Below, piece by piece: positions 24,331 through 33,327 of a stretch of DNA of 64,000 nt; the stretch's first letter is position 1, and every line of letters begins with the position of its first letter. Position numbers and translations under genes: made by a program. The notes below the pieces were generated by a model, which was given only the letters and a program-made list of their open reading frames with translations, was not told the origin of the DNA and ran no database searches. The DNA comes from Pedobacter cryoconitis (GTDB lineage Bacteria > Bacteroidota > Bacteroidia > Sphingobacteriales > Sphingobacteriaceae). The DNA lies in NCBI GenBank assembly GCA_019352875.1, contig JAAAFW010000015.1:1759090-1823089 (forward strand). The letters run 5' to 3'.

Positions 24331-26166
24331 ATGAACCATACTTTTCATATTCCCGTCCTTGGCTTAGGTTACTCTATCGACACACCATTAAAAGTTGCCA
24401 GATATGGTATTTCTTCTGTCGTATCTATTGTAGACGATGAGCTGACAGAAAGAATGCGGATGTTCCATACCACCTCTAATAATAAACCTTATACACTGAT
24501 CAATAAAAATTCACCGGACAGCAGAGCTGTAAGGATTACCGCTTATCTGGACCTGCTGGCAGACCTTGTTGACGAGCAATTCTGCATTTTACAGGAAAGT
24601 CCTTTTACACCAGATTCAGCCATTCACCAATATTTTGAGCTACTGCCGGAATACGCTCCAATTAAGCAGCTCTATAACGAACTTGAGCAAGTGGTAGACC
24701 CGATACTCAGACTATCTATTGAGACACGCCTGCGCGAAAAGATGAAACCAGGAAACATAGATGTGAATATCATGTCGAAAGTAGATAAGGCAAATTATAA
24801 TGCCGACGATGAAAACCTGGGTAATGACTACACCGACGCACTTGCAGCTATGCGTGGGTTTGCGAATAGTAAACTTAGCTCAGCTGTAGTAATTTCAGCC
24901 GGCTTGAATCCGCGTCTATATACCTACATGGAGAACTGCCTTGATTTCTATCCAAAGGCAGACGGCACATTCAAAAAACAGATTATCTTAAAGGTTAGCG
25001 ACTTCCGTTCCGCTTTGATTCAGGCCAAAATGCTGGCAAAGAAAGGACTCTGGGTAAGCGAATTCAGAATTGAATCCGGATTAAATTGCGGCGGACATGC
25101 CTTCGCAACAGAAGGACTGTTACTTGGCCCTATTCTGGAAGAATTTAAATTAAAAAGAACTGAACTGCTTAACGAATTAAATGGCTTGTATCAGCATGCA
25201 TTGCTGCAGAAAGAAATCAGTGGCATAAAACAACCGGGAGTCAGAATCACTGCCCAGGGCGGAATCGGAACAGCTGAAGAGCATGAGTTCCTGCTGAACT
25301 ATTATCAACTGGATGCTACTGGCTGGGGAAGCCCCTTTCTGCTGGTTCCGGAAGCCACAAATGTTGATGATCAGACGATCAAAGACTTGCAGACCGCCGA
25401 AGCAGAAGACTTCTACATCAGCAATTCATCTCCATTAGGCGTACTGTTTAATAACTTCAAAAAAAGTTCAATAGAACAGCAGCGCCTGGAAAGGATTGCC
25501 AAAGGCAGACCGGGAAGCCCATGTACTAAGAAGTTTCTTTCTACCAATACAGAATTCACCGAACTACCTATTTGCACAGCATCCAGAGAATATCAGAATT
25601 TAAAGATAAAAGAACTGGATAGCCTGCAGCTTGAACCGGCAATCTATCAGGCGAAACTGGAAGAAATCACAGAGAAAATTTGTCTTTGTGAAGGATTGTG
25701 TGCTTCAGCCTATCTTAAAAACGGCTTAATGAAGCCCAGAGAAAATAAAGCTGTAAGTATATGCCCCGGGCCGAATCTGGCGTACTTCGACCGTATTTAT
25801 ACATTGAAAGAAATGGTAGGTCATATATATGGGAAGGAAACGATCCGTTTCAAAACTCAAAGACCTAATCTGTTTATTAACGAACTGAACTTATATCTGG
25901 ACTATCTGAAAAAAGATATGAGTCTGCAGCTGGAGGAATTTACAGCTAAAAAGATCAAGTATTTTGAAAAATTCAGTACACAATTGCGTAACGGAATTCA
26001 GTATTACAGGTTAATGATCCCTGAATTGATTTTACAAACCAATATGGCCGGGCAGGAAATTTATCAGCAACTCGTGCAGGCAGAGGAAAAACTGGGTTAT
26101 TTAACTGGAAAATTAAGGTTTGCGGAGCTAAGTCCCGTCAGTCAGGATGACCAGGAAATAAAATGA
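24331..26166 (+). CDS. Uncharacterised 611-residue protein: NMO-like TIM barrel plus cysteine cluster
   Basis: I do not recognise a named family. The first 350 residues read like an FMN-dependent TIM barrel of the nitronate monooxygenase/enoyl-reductase type. Residues 11-33 (GLGYSIDTPLKVARYGISS) look like the first strand-helix unit, 248-258 (ESGLNCGGHAF) resembles the EAGGH motif, and 306-316 (ITAQGGIGTAE) resembles the phosphate-binding AAGGI loop, in the right order. Then come cysteines C398, C415, C451, C453, C457 and C478; ICLCEGLCASAY has the C-x-C-x3-C spacing also seen in the small protein of the hemN operon. The rest is helical. No signal peptide or membrane helix. It is divergent from the FixL-like kinase and has an FNR-type site near -41. 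A flavin/Fe-S redox enzyme for low oxygen is my inference. Confidence 0.7.
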   Translation: MNHTFHIPVLGLGYSIDTPLKVARYGISSVVSIVDDELTERMRMFHTTSNNKPYTLINKNSPDSRAVRITAYLDLLADLVDEQFCILQESPFTPDSAIHQYFELLPEYAPIKQLYNELEQVVDPILRLSIETRLREKMKPGNIDVNIMSKVDKANYNADDENLGNDYTDALAAMRGFANSKLSSAVVISAGLNPRLYTYMENCLDFYPKADGTFKKQIILKVSDFRSALIQAKMLAKKGLWVSEFRIESGLNCGGHAFATEGLLLGPILEEFKLKRTELLNELNGLYQHALLQKEISGIKQPGVRITAQGGIGTAEEHEFLLNYYQLDATGWGSPFLLVPEATNVDDQTIKDLQTAEAEDFYISNSSPLGVLFNNFKKSSIEQQRLERIAKGRPGSPCTKKFLSTNTEFTELPICTASREYQNLKIKELDSLQLEPAIYQAKLEEITEKICLCEGLCASAYLKNGLMKPRENKAVSICPGPNLAYFDRIYTLKEMVGHIYGKETIRFKTQRPNLFINELNLYLDYLKKDMSLQLEEFTAKKIKYFEKFSTQLRNGIQYYRLMIPELILQTNMAGQEIYQQLVQAEEKLGYLTGKLRFAELSPVSQDDQEIK

Positions 26167-26195
26167 CAACGAGTTAATTCTAAAATAAAATTAAA

Positions 26196-26218
26196 AAGGG
26201 CGAATTAAATTCGCCCTT
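26196..26218. terminator. Terminator after the 611-residue gene
   Basis: AAGGGCGAATT and AATTCGCCCTT are perfect 11-base inverted arms around a single central base (in practice a 10-bp stem or shorter with a small loop), 30 bases after the stop. Confidence 0.7.
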
Positions 26219-26278
26219 CAGACCTTTTCATCGGATCCCTCGACCTTTGAAAGAGGATTTTTCACAGACAACAACATT

Positions 26279-26923
26279 CTATTTAAGTTGTGCCTGCAGT
26301 GCTTTTGCTTTCTCAAAGTGAGATTCAAGCGTGGGAATAGCCTTGATGGCAAAATCGCTCAATTCCTTTTTTCTATTAGCAGCTCCTGCTTTGAACAAAG
26401 CTAAAATTTCTTCATGATCTGAGATCACCATACCAATGTAGTGTTTATCAAGCTCTACCCCATTTGTTTTCCTCATGTTATCTAAATGGGTTTTCTCTTC
26501 CGTAGTTAAACCTGTTGGTAATACAATACCCAGATTTCCTGATAGCGTTTTAAGATCTTTATTGAACTGTGTATGATATTTCTTCAGATTTATAGCAAAA
26601 TCTTTAATTTTAGGATTAGCCGACTTTGCTGCTATATCTGCCAACTGTATCTCCCACATTGAATTTGCACCGGCTTTTTTCAAAAAGTCTGCACCTTCAC
26701 TATCTATACTCGACTGCATTAAATTACCTGCTGTTTTTCCTTTTCCCTCACTTTTTGAACTGTCATTTCCGATACTGTCACCCTGAGCTGCTGCATCTCC
26801 ATTTTGCGCAGTACTGTCACTGGCTGTAGAATCATTATCAACTGCTCTGCTTTCCGGACTATGGCAGGCCTGGATACTTAGTGCTACCAGTATAATTAAA
26901 CTTAAAAATCTCATTTTCTTCAT
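26279..26923 (-). CDS. DUF4142 lipoprotein
   Basis: A 214-residue lipoprotein. The start at 26923 gives a clean SPII signal (MKKMRFLSLIILVALSIQAC with Cys about residue 20); the open frame runs 36 codons further, to 27031, without a better signal. A low-complexity Ser/Asp/Gly-rich linker (about 22-65) precedes a helical DUF4142 domain (about 75-210), a ferritin-like four-helix fold recognisable from AGANSMWEIQLADIAAKSA and MVISDHEEILALFKAGA. Function unknown; DUF4142 proteins are envelope-associated. Divergent from the DUF2911 gene. Confidence 0.85.
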   Translation of the reverse strand: MKKMRFLSLIILVALSIQACHSPESRAVDNDSTASDSTAQNGDAAAQGDSIGNDSSKSEGKGKTAGNLMQSSIDSEGADFLKKAGANSMWEIQLADIAAKSANPKIKDFAINLKKYHTQFNKDLKTLSGNLGIVLPTGLTTEEKTHLDNMRKTNGVELDKHYIGMVISDHEEILALFKAGAANRKKELSDFAIKAIPTLESHFEKAKALQAQLK

Positions 26924-27096
26924 CAGTGTATAATTTAAGAGGATTAATAAGGGCTTATTCTGAGTTATGATTATTCTTTTGCCCTGTAATACAGCTAGAA
27001 CACCTGTGAGGATAAAAAGTTTGTATAACAATGCTCACAAACCGTATTTTTGGAAAGCCAACCCGGCGTGATCTAACCACAATAATCAGTATAATT

Positions 27097-27945
27097 ATGA
27101 AAACAATGTTAAAAACAACACTGGCTCTTTTGCTTGCCACAGGTCTGAATTACACTGCAGCAGCCCAGGGTATTTCCCTACCACAGCCAAGCTCCGGCCA
27201 GACGGTTATCCAGGATTTTGGACTTGGTAAAATAACAGTTAAATATTCCCGTCCAAATACAAAAGGACGTGAGATATTCGGCGCACTGGAACCCTATGGA
27301 CAGGTGTGGCGTACGGGAGCAAATAATGCGACTGCGATTACGTTTACAGAAGATATATCTCTGGAAGGCAAACAGGTAGCAGCTGGTGAATATGCATTAT
27401 TCACAATTCCTGGTAAAAATGAATGGACTATCATCTTGAATAAGACTGTTAAACAATGGGGTTCTTATGAGTACAAGGAAGCTGACGATATAATCAGGAT
27501 AAAAGTTAAACCGGTAACACTGAAAGATAAAGCCGAGACTTTCACAATCAACTTTGCTGATGTCTATCCGACAAAAGCAACGCTTCAGTTATTATGGGAC
27601 AACACAATGGTACCCGTAAAACTAACTACAGATATTGATTCGCGTGTTATGGCTAGCATTGATGAGGCGATGAAAGGTGATAAAAAACCATACTTTCAGG
27701 CTGCTCAATACTACTTTGAAAACGGTAAAGATCTTAATAAAACACTGGAATGGATGAATGCTGCAGAATCTGCAGATCCTAAAGCACCCTGGGTTAAATT
27801 ATGGAAAGGTCGTGTTCAGTTAAAAATGGGTGATAAAAAAGGTGCGGCTGCAACTGCACAAGCAGGAATTAAGCTGTCTACTGAATTGAATAATCCCGAA
27901 TATATTCGTTTAAACACAGGATTACTGGAAGAAACTAAAAAGTAA
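27097..27945 (+). CDS. DUF2911 secreted protein
   Basis: A 282-residue exported protein. The start at 27097 gives a signal peptide MKTMLKTTLALLLATGLN with an AAAQ cleavage site; the frame extends 22 codons upstream without a signal. The DUF2911 domain covers about 35-190, recognised from VKYSRPNTKGREIFGALEPYG, without quoting more, and from VWRTGANNATAITF. A C-terminal TPR-like helical part follows (about 205-280: YYFENGKDLNKTLEWMNAAE). No catalytic role is known. The gene is divergent from the DUF4142 gene and convergent with the symporter. Confidence 0.87.
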   Translation: MKTMLKTTLALLLATGLNYTAAAQGISLPQPSSGQTVIQDFGLGKITVKYSRPNTKGREIFGALEPYGQVWRTGANNATAITFTEDISLEGKQVAAGEYALFTIPGKNEWTIILNKTVKQWGSYEYKEADDIIRIKVKPVTLKDKAETFTINFADVYPTKATLQLLWDNTMVPVKLTTDIDSRVMASIDEAMKGDKKPYFQAAQYYFENGKDLNKTLEWMNAAESADPKAPWVKLWKGRVQLKMGDKKGAAATAQAGIKLSTELNNPEYIRLNTGLLEETKK

Positions 27946-27990
27946 ACGAAACATCGGCATCAGCAGATGAAGTAAAATATTATGTACCGG

Positions 27991-28019
27991 GAGACCGTTT
28001 CTTAACTGGAAACGGTCTC
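27991..28019. terminator. Bidirectional terminator built partly from symporter codons
   Basis: GAGACCGTTTC at 27991-28001 pairs perfectly with GAAACGGTCTC at 28009-28019, followed by a T-run. The right arm encodes the last residues of the minus-strand symporter and the loop holds its stop codon. Confidence 0.8.
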
Positions 28020-29702
28020 TTTTTGTTTCATAAAGAATTGCAGCAGTATCGCAATCACGACAACCAGCACGCAGCCGATAACGTTGAGCCACAAATAGGC
28101 AACCTGATCAAAATATCCACAAATACAGACTATAGCCTCAGCAGCCAGTGCTGCTATAAAAACGGCCCTTCCCCCAACATGCTTACAGTAAAATGCGACT
28201 AGAAATACGCCCAGAATAGTACCGTATATATAAGAACCCAGAATATTAACAGCCTCAATCAAATTACCTATTTTGCTGGCGTACAAAGCCATCATAATAC
28301 AAATAACACCCCAGATCAGGGTCGACCATCGGGAGGCACTCAGATAATTCTCCGGGCTTGCGTTTTTATTGATCAGTCTTTTATAAATATCAACCACACT
28401 GGTTGACGCCAGCGAATTCAGCGCACTTGCAGTAGAGCCCATCGAGGCGAGAAAAATAATTGCAATTAACAGACCGACCAATCCCTGTGGGAGGTGGCTG
28501 GTCACGAAACTCAGGAATATATAGTTATTGTCATTGGTATCAGCTCCCGGATCATTTTTATGCATCAGATCCGTCACCTCTGTTCTGATAGTCTTGGTTT
28601 GTTCATCTGCTGCTTTTAAAACTTCCCGTTGCTCATCGATTTGTTGTTTATCGCCTTTATCTAATGCTTCGTTCAATTTCCGCAGCTCGCGTTGTTTACT
28701 TTCAAAGGCTGCATCACTTTTCTTTTCCAGCTGGTCGAGTTCCGGTTTATAGGCACTCTGTTGTAACTTATTCAGCTCAAAACTGTTAAAAAAAACGGGA
28801 GGCTTGTTATACTGATAAAAGGTAAACACCAATACTCCGATAAGGAGAATCAGGAACTGCATCGGGATTTTCACCAAACCATTCATTAACAGACCGAGCC
28901 TGCTTTGATTCACGGAAGATCCTGTCAGATAACGTCCAACCTGACTCTGGTCTGTTCCGAAATAGGATAACTGCAGAAAAAAACCGCCTATCAACCCACT
29001 CCAGACCGTATAAGGATTATTCAGGTCAAACTTAAAATCAATGGCTTCTGTACGGCCCATCTTCCCGGCTATACTGATTGCTTTACTGAACCCAATATCT
29101 GCAGGCAGTAAATGAACAACCATAATACCAGCAGCAAAAAGTCCACAAAAGATAATACTCATTTGCAGCATCTGCGTATAGGATACTGCTTTTGTCCCGC
29201 CATAAACGGTATAGGCCACGACAATCCCCCCAATCAGCAAAGTAGTGACGGTCGTATTAATCTGTAGGATTGTGGACAGGATAATAGATGGTGCATAAAT
29301 TGTGATTCCTGTAGAAAGTCCGCGTTGTATTAAGAAAAGGAAGGCTGTTAATGCTCTCGTGTTCAGATCGAATCGTTGCTCCAGATATTCATAGGCCGTA
29401 TAAACTTTAAGCCGGTGAAAAATGGGTACAAAAGTTATACACAGAACAATCATCGCCAAAGGTAAGCCGAAATAAAACTGAACAAACCCCATCCCGGTAG
29501 AGTAAGCTAAACCCGGAGCAGAAAGAAATGTAATTGCGCTGGCCTGTGTCGCCATTACAGAAAGGCATACACTATACCATGGCATACTTTGATTACCAAG
29601 CAGGTAGCCATCTATATTCTGCGCCCCACGGCTTTTATAAACGCCGTAGGAAACGATCAGGATTAAGGTGAGGCTTAGTACAGCCCAGTCGGTATAACTC
29701 AT
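28002..29702 (-). CDS. Sodium:solute symporter with a charged helical insertion
   Basis: A 566-residue SSS-family symporter with about 13 membrane helices. The N-terminal DGYLLGNQSMPWYSVCLSVM segment and the ATQASAITFLSAPG helix with sodium-site residues are typical. Between residues about 308 and 380 there is a highly charged, probably coiled-coil insertion (QLEKKSDAAFESKQRELRKL and following) absent from classical SSS proteins. It follows a 43-residue membrane protein (ATGA overlap) and a PIG-L deacetylase in one operon. The transported substrate could be a sugar or aminosugar product of the deacetylase; this is a guess from context. Confidence 0.88.
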   Translation of the reverse strand: MSYTDWAVLSLTLILIVSYGVYKSRGAQNIDGYLLGNQSMPWYSVCLSVMATQASAITFLSAPGLAYSTGMGFVQFYFGLPLAMIVLCITFVPIFHRLKVYTAYEYLEQRFDLNTRALTAFLFLIQRGLSTGITIYAPSIILSTILQINTTVTTLLIGGIVVAYTVYGGTKAVSYTQMLQMSIIFCGLFAAGIMVVHLLPADIGFSKAISIAGKMGRTEAIDFKFDLNNPYTVWSGLIGGFFLQLSYFGTDQSQVGRYLTGSSVNQSRLGLLMNGLVKIPMQFLILLIGVLVFTFYQYNKPPVFFNSFELNKLQQSAYKPELDQLEKKSDAAFESKQRELRKLNEALDKGDKQQIDEQREVLKAADEQTKTIRTEVTDLMHKNDPGADTNDNNYIFLSFVTSHLPQGLVGLLIAIIFLASMGSTASALNSLASTSVVDIYKRLINKNASPENYLSASRWSTLIWGVICIMMALYASKIGNLIEAVNILGSYIYGTILGVFLVAFYCKHVGGRAVFIAALAAEAIVCICGYFDQVAYLWLNVIGCVLVVVIAILLQFFMKQKETVSS

Positions 29703-29830
29703 TTATAGTATTGTGTAAACAGGTAAAATAAAACGATAAGCAGAATCAGCCAGTAAATCAGCAAACGATAAAACTTCCGCCAGCTGCTGGCAAAAGGAGG
29801 TAATTCCGGATCTCTTTTATTGACTTTCAT
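29699..29830 (-). CDS. 43-residue single-helix membrane protein
   Basis: A small open frame, MKVNKRDPELPPFASSWRKF then a strongly hydrophobic helix (LLIYWLILLIVLFYLF) and TQYYK. Its start overlaps the end of the PIG-L gene by 14 bases and its stop overlaps the symporter start (ATGA), so it is translationally coupled on both sides. The topology suggests a small accessory subunit of the symporter. No family name recognised. Confidence 0.75.
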   Translation of the reverse strand: MKVNKRDPELPPFASSWRKFYRLLIYWLILLIVLFYLFTQYYK

Positions 29831-32270
29831 TATTTGGAGTGTTACTGGAAATCAAGTTTACAAAAAGACGGTAGGCTCCAGGCACCCCAGCCGGTAATTC
29901 TCTGAAAAATGCAAGAGAAGTATACACGAATTTTCCTTTTCCGTAATTCGTCAGCAGCAGGGACCCATTCGCTGGAGCAGCTCCCTGGTCATGCATACTG
30001 AATAACGGGGTATAACGCGAATCAAATTCAGAAGCAAAGTATAAGCCCCTCTCCTGTATCCACCCTTCAAAATCTGCTTTAGTTATTTTATTCGGATAAT
30101 TTAACGCCGGGTGATTTGGGTGCAGAAAAGTAACTTCTGCATCTTCTTCAGTAACTCTTTCCCTGGTCAGTTTCATCGGATAAGGACCGGGAGACTCCAG
30201 TTTCAATGGCGAATCGACATTATACTGTACTACCAGTGTACCACCAGCCGATACATATTCAAGTAAACGCGGCTGCATAGCCTTGATCTCATTACTGATA
30301 TTATACAACCTGACCCCTGTTATCACAGCGTCATACACAGAAAGGTCACTGCTTAAAATCTGAGTGGGACTCAACTGTGTAACCTGATAACCAATCTGCT
30401 GCAGAGATTGTGGAATAAGGTCTCCGGCACCAGCGATATAAGCGATCTTCTTACCGCCATAACGAAGTTCTGTCTGTACTGCTTTAGACTCTGCTTCGGG
30501 AAATAATGTCAATACCGGTATATGGTCGTAACGTATTTCCTGATAACCTTTTGTATAGGATTTTCCACCAGTTTCGATTTCCAGTGCAATCGTCCCTCCT
30601 TTGCTGTTACGCTCTGGTGTCACAGTTACTTCTATATCCTGAACTGTACCTTTACCGTTCAGCTGAAACGGAATATTATCCTTATCAGCTTTCCATCCCC
30701 TTGGAAGTCTGAGTCTCAGATTGCCGGAACTACTGGTCGTAAAGTTTTTGAGCTTAATTCTTATTTTTTTAGTTTCACCGTTTAAAAAAAGATAAGAGGC
30801 TGCGTTCATCGTCGCTGTTACAGGTGGCGCAATAACCACTGGATTGATCAGCTCGCCTTTTACAGGATCAGTCTCTGAGAAGACTAAAGACCTGCTTAGT
30901 TTAATTTCCTGCCCTCCTATTTCCAGCTTTAGTTCTCCTGTTCCCGGACCTGGCGCTTCGGGTTGCCCCAATTCTTCATAAGAATCTACCTGGAATGAAC
31001 CCAGCTTATGCTTCTCTCTCAACCAGTAGGGCTGACTGATTTCAAAAGCATTAGCAGCTATTTTCCATTCTGCCTGTATTGGAATATTTGGTTTCAGTGT
31101 TAATTTACGGCCATCAGGTAATACCAGCACAACGGGAGTTTTTGAGTCCTTTCCAAGGCGCAACAAAGCATCCAGTTTCACCGGAATCTGTTCTTGTAGG
31201 GCGTATACCGGTTCTGACACCTTTGCCTGAATATAAATTCCTGCACAATCGAGAATCAGCTCATCAAGCAGTTCATGCCGGAACTGAAGGCCACGAACTG
31301 CAGACTTCAATTCAAGTAGCCCGGGTAATGAGCCAGCTGGATTGGCAGAATCATAAGTCCTGATGACTGTCCTCAATAAGTCTTGTGTCTTTTGTGGGAT
31401 TTTATCGCGGCCCAGTGTAAGGTCTATACCATCGAAAATATCTTGCTTTGCAGATTCGCCGGCAACAGGAAGGAAATATTCGAGTGCTGGTCCCCGCTGC
31501 CGCGCCGTGCCGAAGCCCTGGCTTTTGTGATTTGTACGGCTTTCTGCCGCTATCTCACCATAGCTTTTACCAAGAATCGGGTTGTATACTCCGGCATCAA
31601 TTTTCAACTGGTCTTCTGCGGTAGTATTTACCGACCCAAAACTGAATGTGTTCCACATGATCCTTTTCGCCTGCCAGGTTTTCACATAACGGAGCTGTTC
31701 AGGGAATTTTTTAGGGTCAGCTGCGGCAACAAATGCCTCCCGGGCAATAATAGCAGATGCTGCATGATGGCCGTGACCAGCTCTTTCGTCTTCCGGGAAA
31801 CGGGTAATAATCACATCCGGGCGGAATGACCGGATAACCCAGACTGCATTTCCCAGAATCTTCTGGTGATCCCAGATCTTAAGTGCTTCTGCCGAAGTCT
31901 TGGAGAAACCAAAGTCATTCGCCGTACTGAAAAATTGTACAGCGCCATCCATTCTTCTGGCAGCCAATAATTCCTGGGTTCTGATCAGGCCCAGTAGTTC
32001 TCCTTGTTCGGTACCAATAAGATTCTGCCCGCCGTCACCGCGGGTAAGAGACAAATATCCGGTTCTTACTTTTCTTTCTTTAGCCAGATATGAAAGTAAC
32101 CTCGTGTTTTCATCATCCGGATGGGCGGCCATATACAAAACACTTCCGGAAACCTCCAGAGCGGCCAGTTGAAGCCTGATCTCTGCAGCATTTCGCTGGG
32201 TGGCCACTTGTGCGTGTCCGGATAATGGAAATAGCAGTAGCAGGCAATACAAATATTTTCGGTGTAGCAT
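29817..32270 (-). CDS. PIG-L/LmbE family deacetylase, secreted, multidomain
   Basis: An 817-residue exported protein (signal peptide MLHRKYLYCLLLLFPLSGHA). Residues about 40-250 are a PIG-L (LmbE) zinc deacetylase domain with HPDDE (50-54) and the second zinc motif AGHGHH (164-169). The middle part is beta-rich (immunoglobulin/NPCBM-like). Residues about 600-810 look like a glutamine-amidotransferase-like domain (VYDAVITGVRLYN, YVSAGGTLVVQYN) similar to those at the C-terminus of related secreted proteins. It probably removes acetyl groups from N-acetylated sugars in the periplasm. It heads an operon with a small membrane protein and a symporter. Confidence 0.87.
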   Translation of the reverse strand: MLHRKYLYCLLLLFPLSGHAQVATQRNAAEIRLQLAALEVSGSVLYMAAHPDDENTRLLSYLAKERKVRTGYLSLTRGDGGQNLIGTEQGELLGLIRTQELLAARRMDGAVQFFSTANDFGFSKTSAEALKIWDHQKILGNAVWVIRSFRPDVIITRFPEDERAGHGHHAASAIIAREAFVAAADPKKFPEQLRYVKTWQAKRIMWNTFSFGSVNTTAEDQLKIDAGVYNPILGKSYGEIAAESRTNHKSQGFGTARQRGPALEYFLPVAGESAKQDIFDGIDLTLGRDKIPQKTQDLLRTVIRTYDSANPAGSLPGLLELKSAVRGLQFRHELLDELILDCAGIYIQAKVSEPVYALQEQIPVKLDALLRLGKDSKTPVVLVLPDGRKLTLKPNIPIQAEWKIAANAFEISQPYWLREKHKLGSFQVDSYEELGQPEAPGPGTGELKLEIGGQEIKLSRSLVFSETDPVKGELINPVVIAPPVTATMNAASYLFLNGETKKIRIKLKNFTTSSSGNLRLRLPRGWKADKDNIPFQLNGKGTVQDIEVTVTPERNSKGGTIALEIETGGKSYTKGYQEIRYDHIPVLTLFPEAESKAVQTELRYGGKKIAYIAGAGDLIPQSLQQIGYQVTQLSPTQILSSDLSVYDAVITGVRLYNISNEIKAMQPRLLEYVSAGGTLVVQYNVDSPLKLESPGPYPMKLTRERVTEEDAEVTFLHPNHPALNYPNKITKADFEGWIQERGLYFASEFDSRYTPLFSMHDQGAAPANGSLLLTNYGKGKFVYTSLAFFRELPAGVPGAYRLFVNLISSNTPNNESQ

Positions 32271-32391
32271 AGTCTTGTTTTACGACCGAAAATAATTAAA
32301 AAAACCTGTATCCAGGGATTTCTAAAGAGCGAAAACCACAGATACAGGTAACAATCCTGTCCGTTTGATCACAGACAGGTAATTTCTCAGA

Positions 32392-32991
32392 TTAGAGCAG
32401 AATTTTGCTGCTTACTTCTTTATCAATGCTGATAAAACCAGGGTATTTGATTAATGAGTTACCGACTTTAATACTCGGTCTCACTTTAAGTGTGATCAAT
32501 CCTTTTTTCTCATCAGGGCCACTTCCACCTTTTAAAAATTCTGAGATTTCAGACATCACTTTTCTGTTAGAAACAAACTGGTAGATATTAGCGGTCATAT
32601 CAACCGGAACAACAATGGTCCCACCTGCCGGAATATTAACTTCCTGATCCACAAATCCTGTGGCCAGTTCCTGTTTATTGATCAAAACTTTATATTCAAA
32701 TTGATTAATTGCAGCGAGTACGCCCGAAGGATTCGTAATTTCCAGATTTAAGCGGGCACGCAAAGGCACGTCCTTACGCAGCAAACTGAAAGCTACCGCA
32801 GGTAAACTTCCCAGGTTGATTTCATTATTATTTAAAAGCTTCTTAATATCTGTGCCAGCGACACTGATCTGATCGGCCGAAACAACTTTATACCGGCATT
32901 TTTCCAGCGCTTTAATTTGTTTTGTTTGCTGATTGAGCCCGCAACCGGCAAGCGTAAATAATGCCAGGGCAATAATTAATATTTTTTTCAT
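32392..32991 (-). CDS. LEA type 2 family lipoprotein
   Basis: A 199-residue lipoprotein with signal MKKILIIALALFTLAGCG (Cys17). The mature part fits the LEA_2/WHy beta-sandwich: LRARLNLEITNPSGVLAAIN, FEYKVLINKQELATGFVD, and VNIPAGGTIVVPVD. Such proteins are envelope-associated with unknown role in bacteria. It appears to be transcribed alone or with the 52-residue gene upstream (101 bases away). Confidence 0.82.
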   Translation of the reverse strand: MKKILIIALALFTLAGCGLNQQTKQIKALEKCRYKVVSADQISVAGTDIKKLLNNNEINLGSLPAVAFSLLRKDVPLRARLNLEITNPSGVLAAINQFEYKVLINKQELATGFVDQEVNIPAGGTIVVPVDMTANIYQFVSNRKVMSEISEFLKGGSGPDEKKGLITLKVRPSIKVGNSLIKYPGFISIDKEVSSKILL

Positions 32992-33092
32992 GGGTAGAAT
33001 GTTAACCTTTCCAGCAAATATATCCGGAATAGGTATAACGGCAAAATCCGGGAATATTGTCCCGGATTTAATAAATCGATCTGTCAGGCGAT

Positions 33093-33251
33093 CTATATTT
33101 TCGGATCCTGATGTTTTTCTGGTTTAATTTCGGACTGTATCTTTTCCTTTTCCCAATTTTTACGGTCAGCACGATTTTTAATCATCAGCCATATAATCAG
33201 AATCAATAAAAATAGCGCCGCTCCTGCAATAAGGACTAAATCTATATTCAT
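33093..33251 (-). CDS. 52-residue single-helix membrane protein
   Basis: A small frame on the minus strand from ATG at 33251 to TAG at 33093: MNIDLVLIAGAALFLLILII, WLMIKNRADRKNWEKEK, then a charged tail ending DPKI. One N-terminal helix and a basic/acidic cytoplasmic tail. The coding look (charged, amphipathic tail, no rare stop interruptions) and the fit between genes support it. No family recognised. Confidence 0.6.
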   Translation of the reverse strand: MNIDLVLIAGAALFLLILIIWLMIKNRADRKNWEKEKIQSEIKPEKHQDPKI

Positions 33252-33327
33252 ACACTGAAATTACTTCAACAACATGAACCCTATTTAAAGCAGTTATGAT
33301 TAAACGGTTAAGTTTAACCTATACTAA

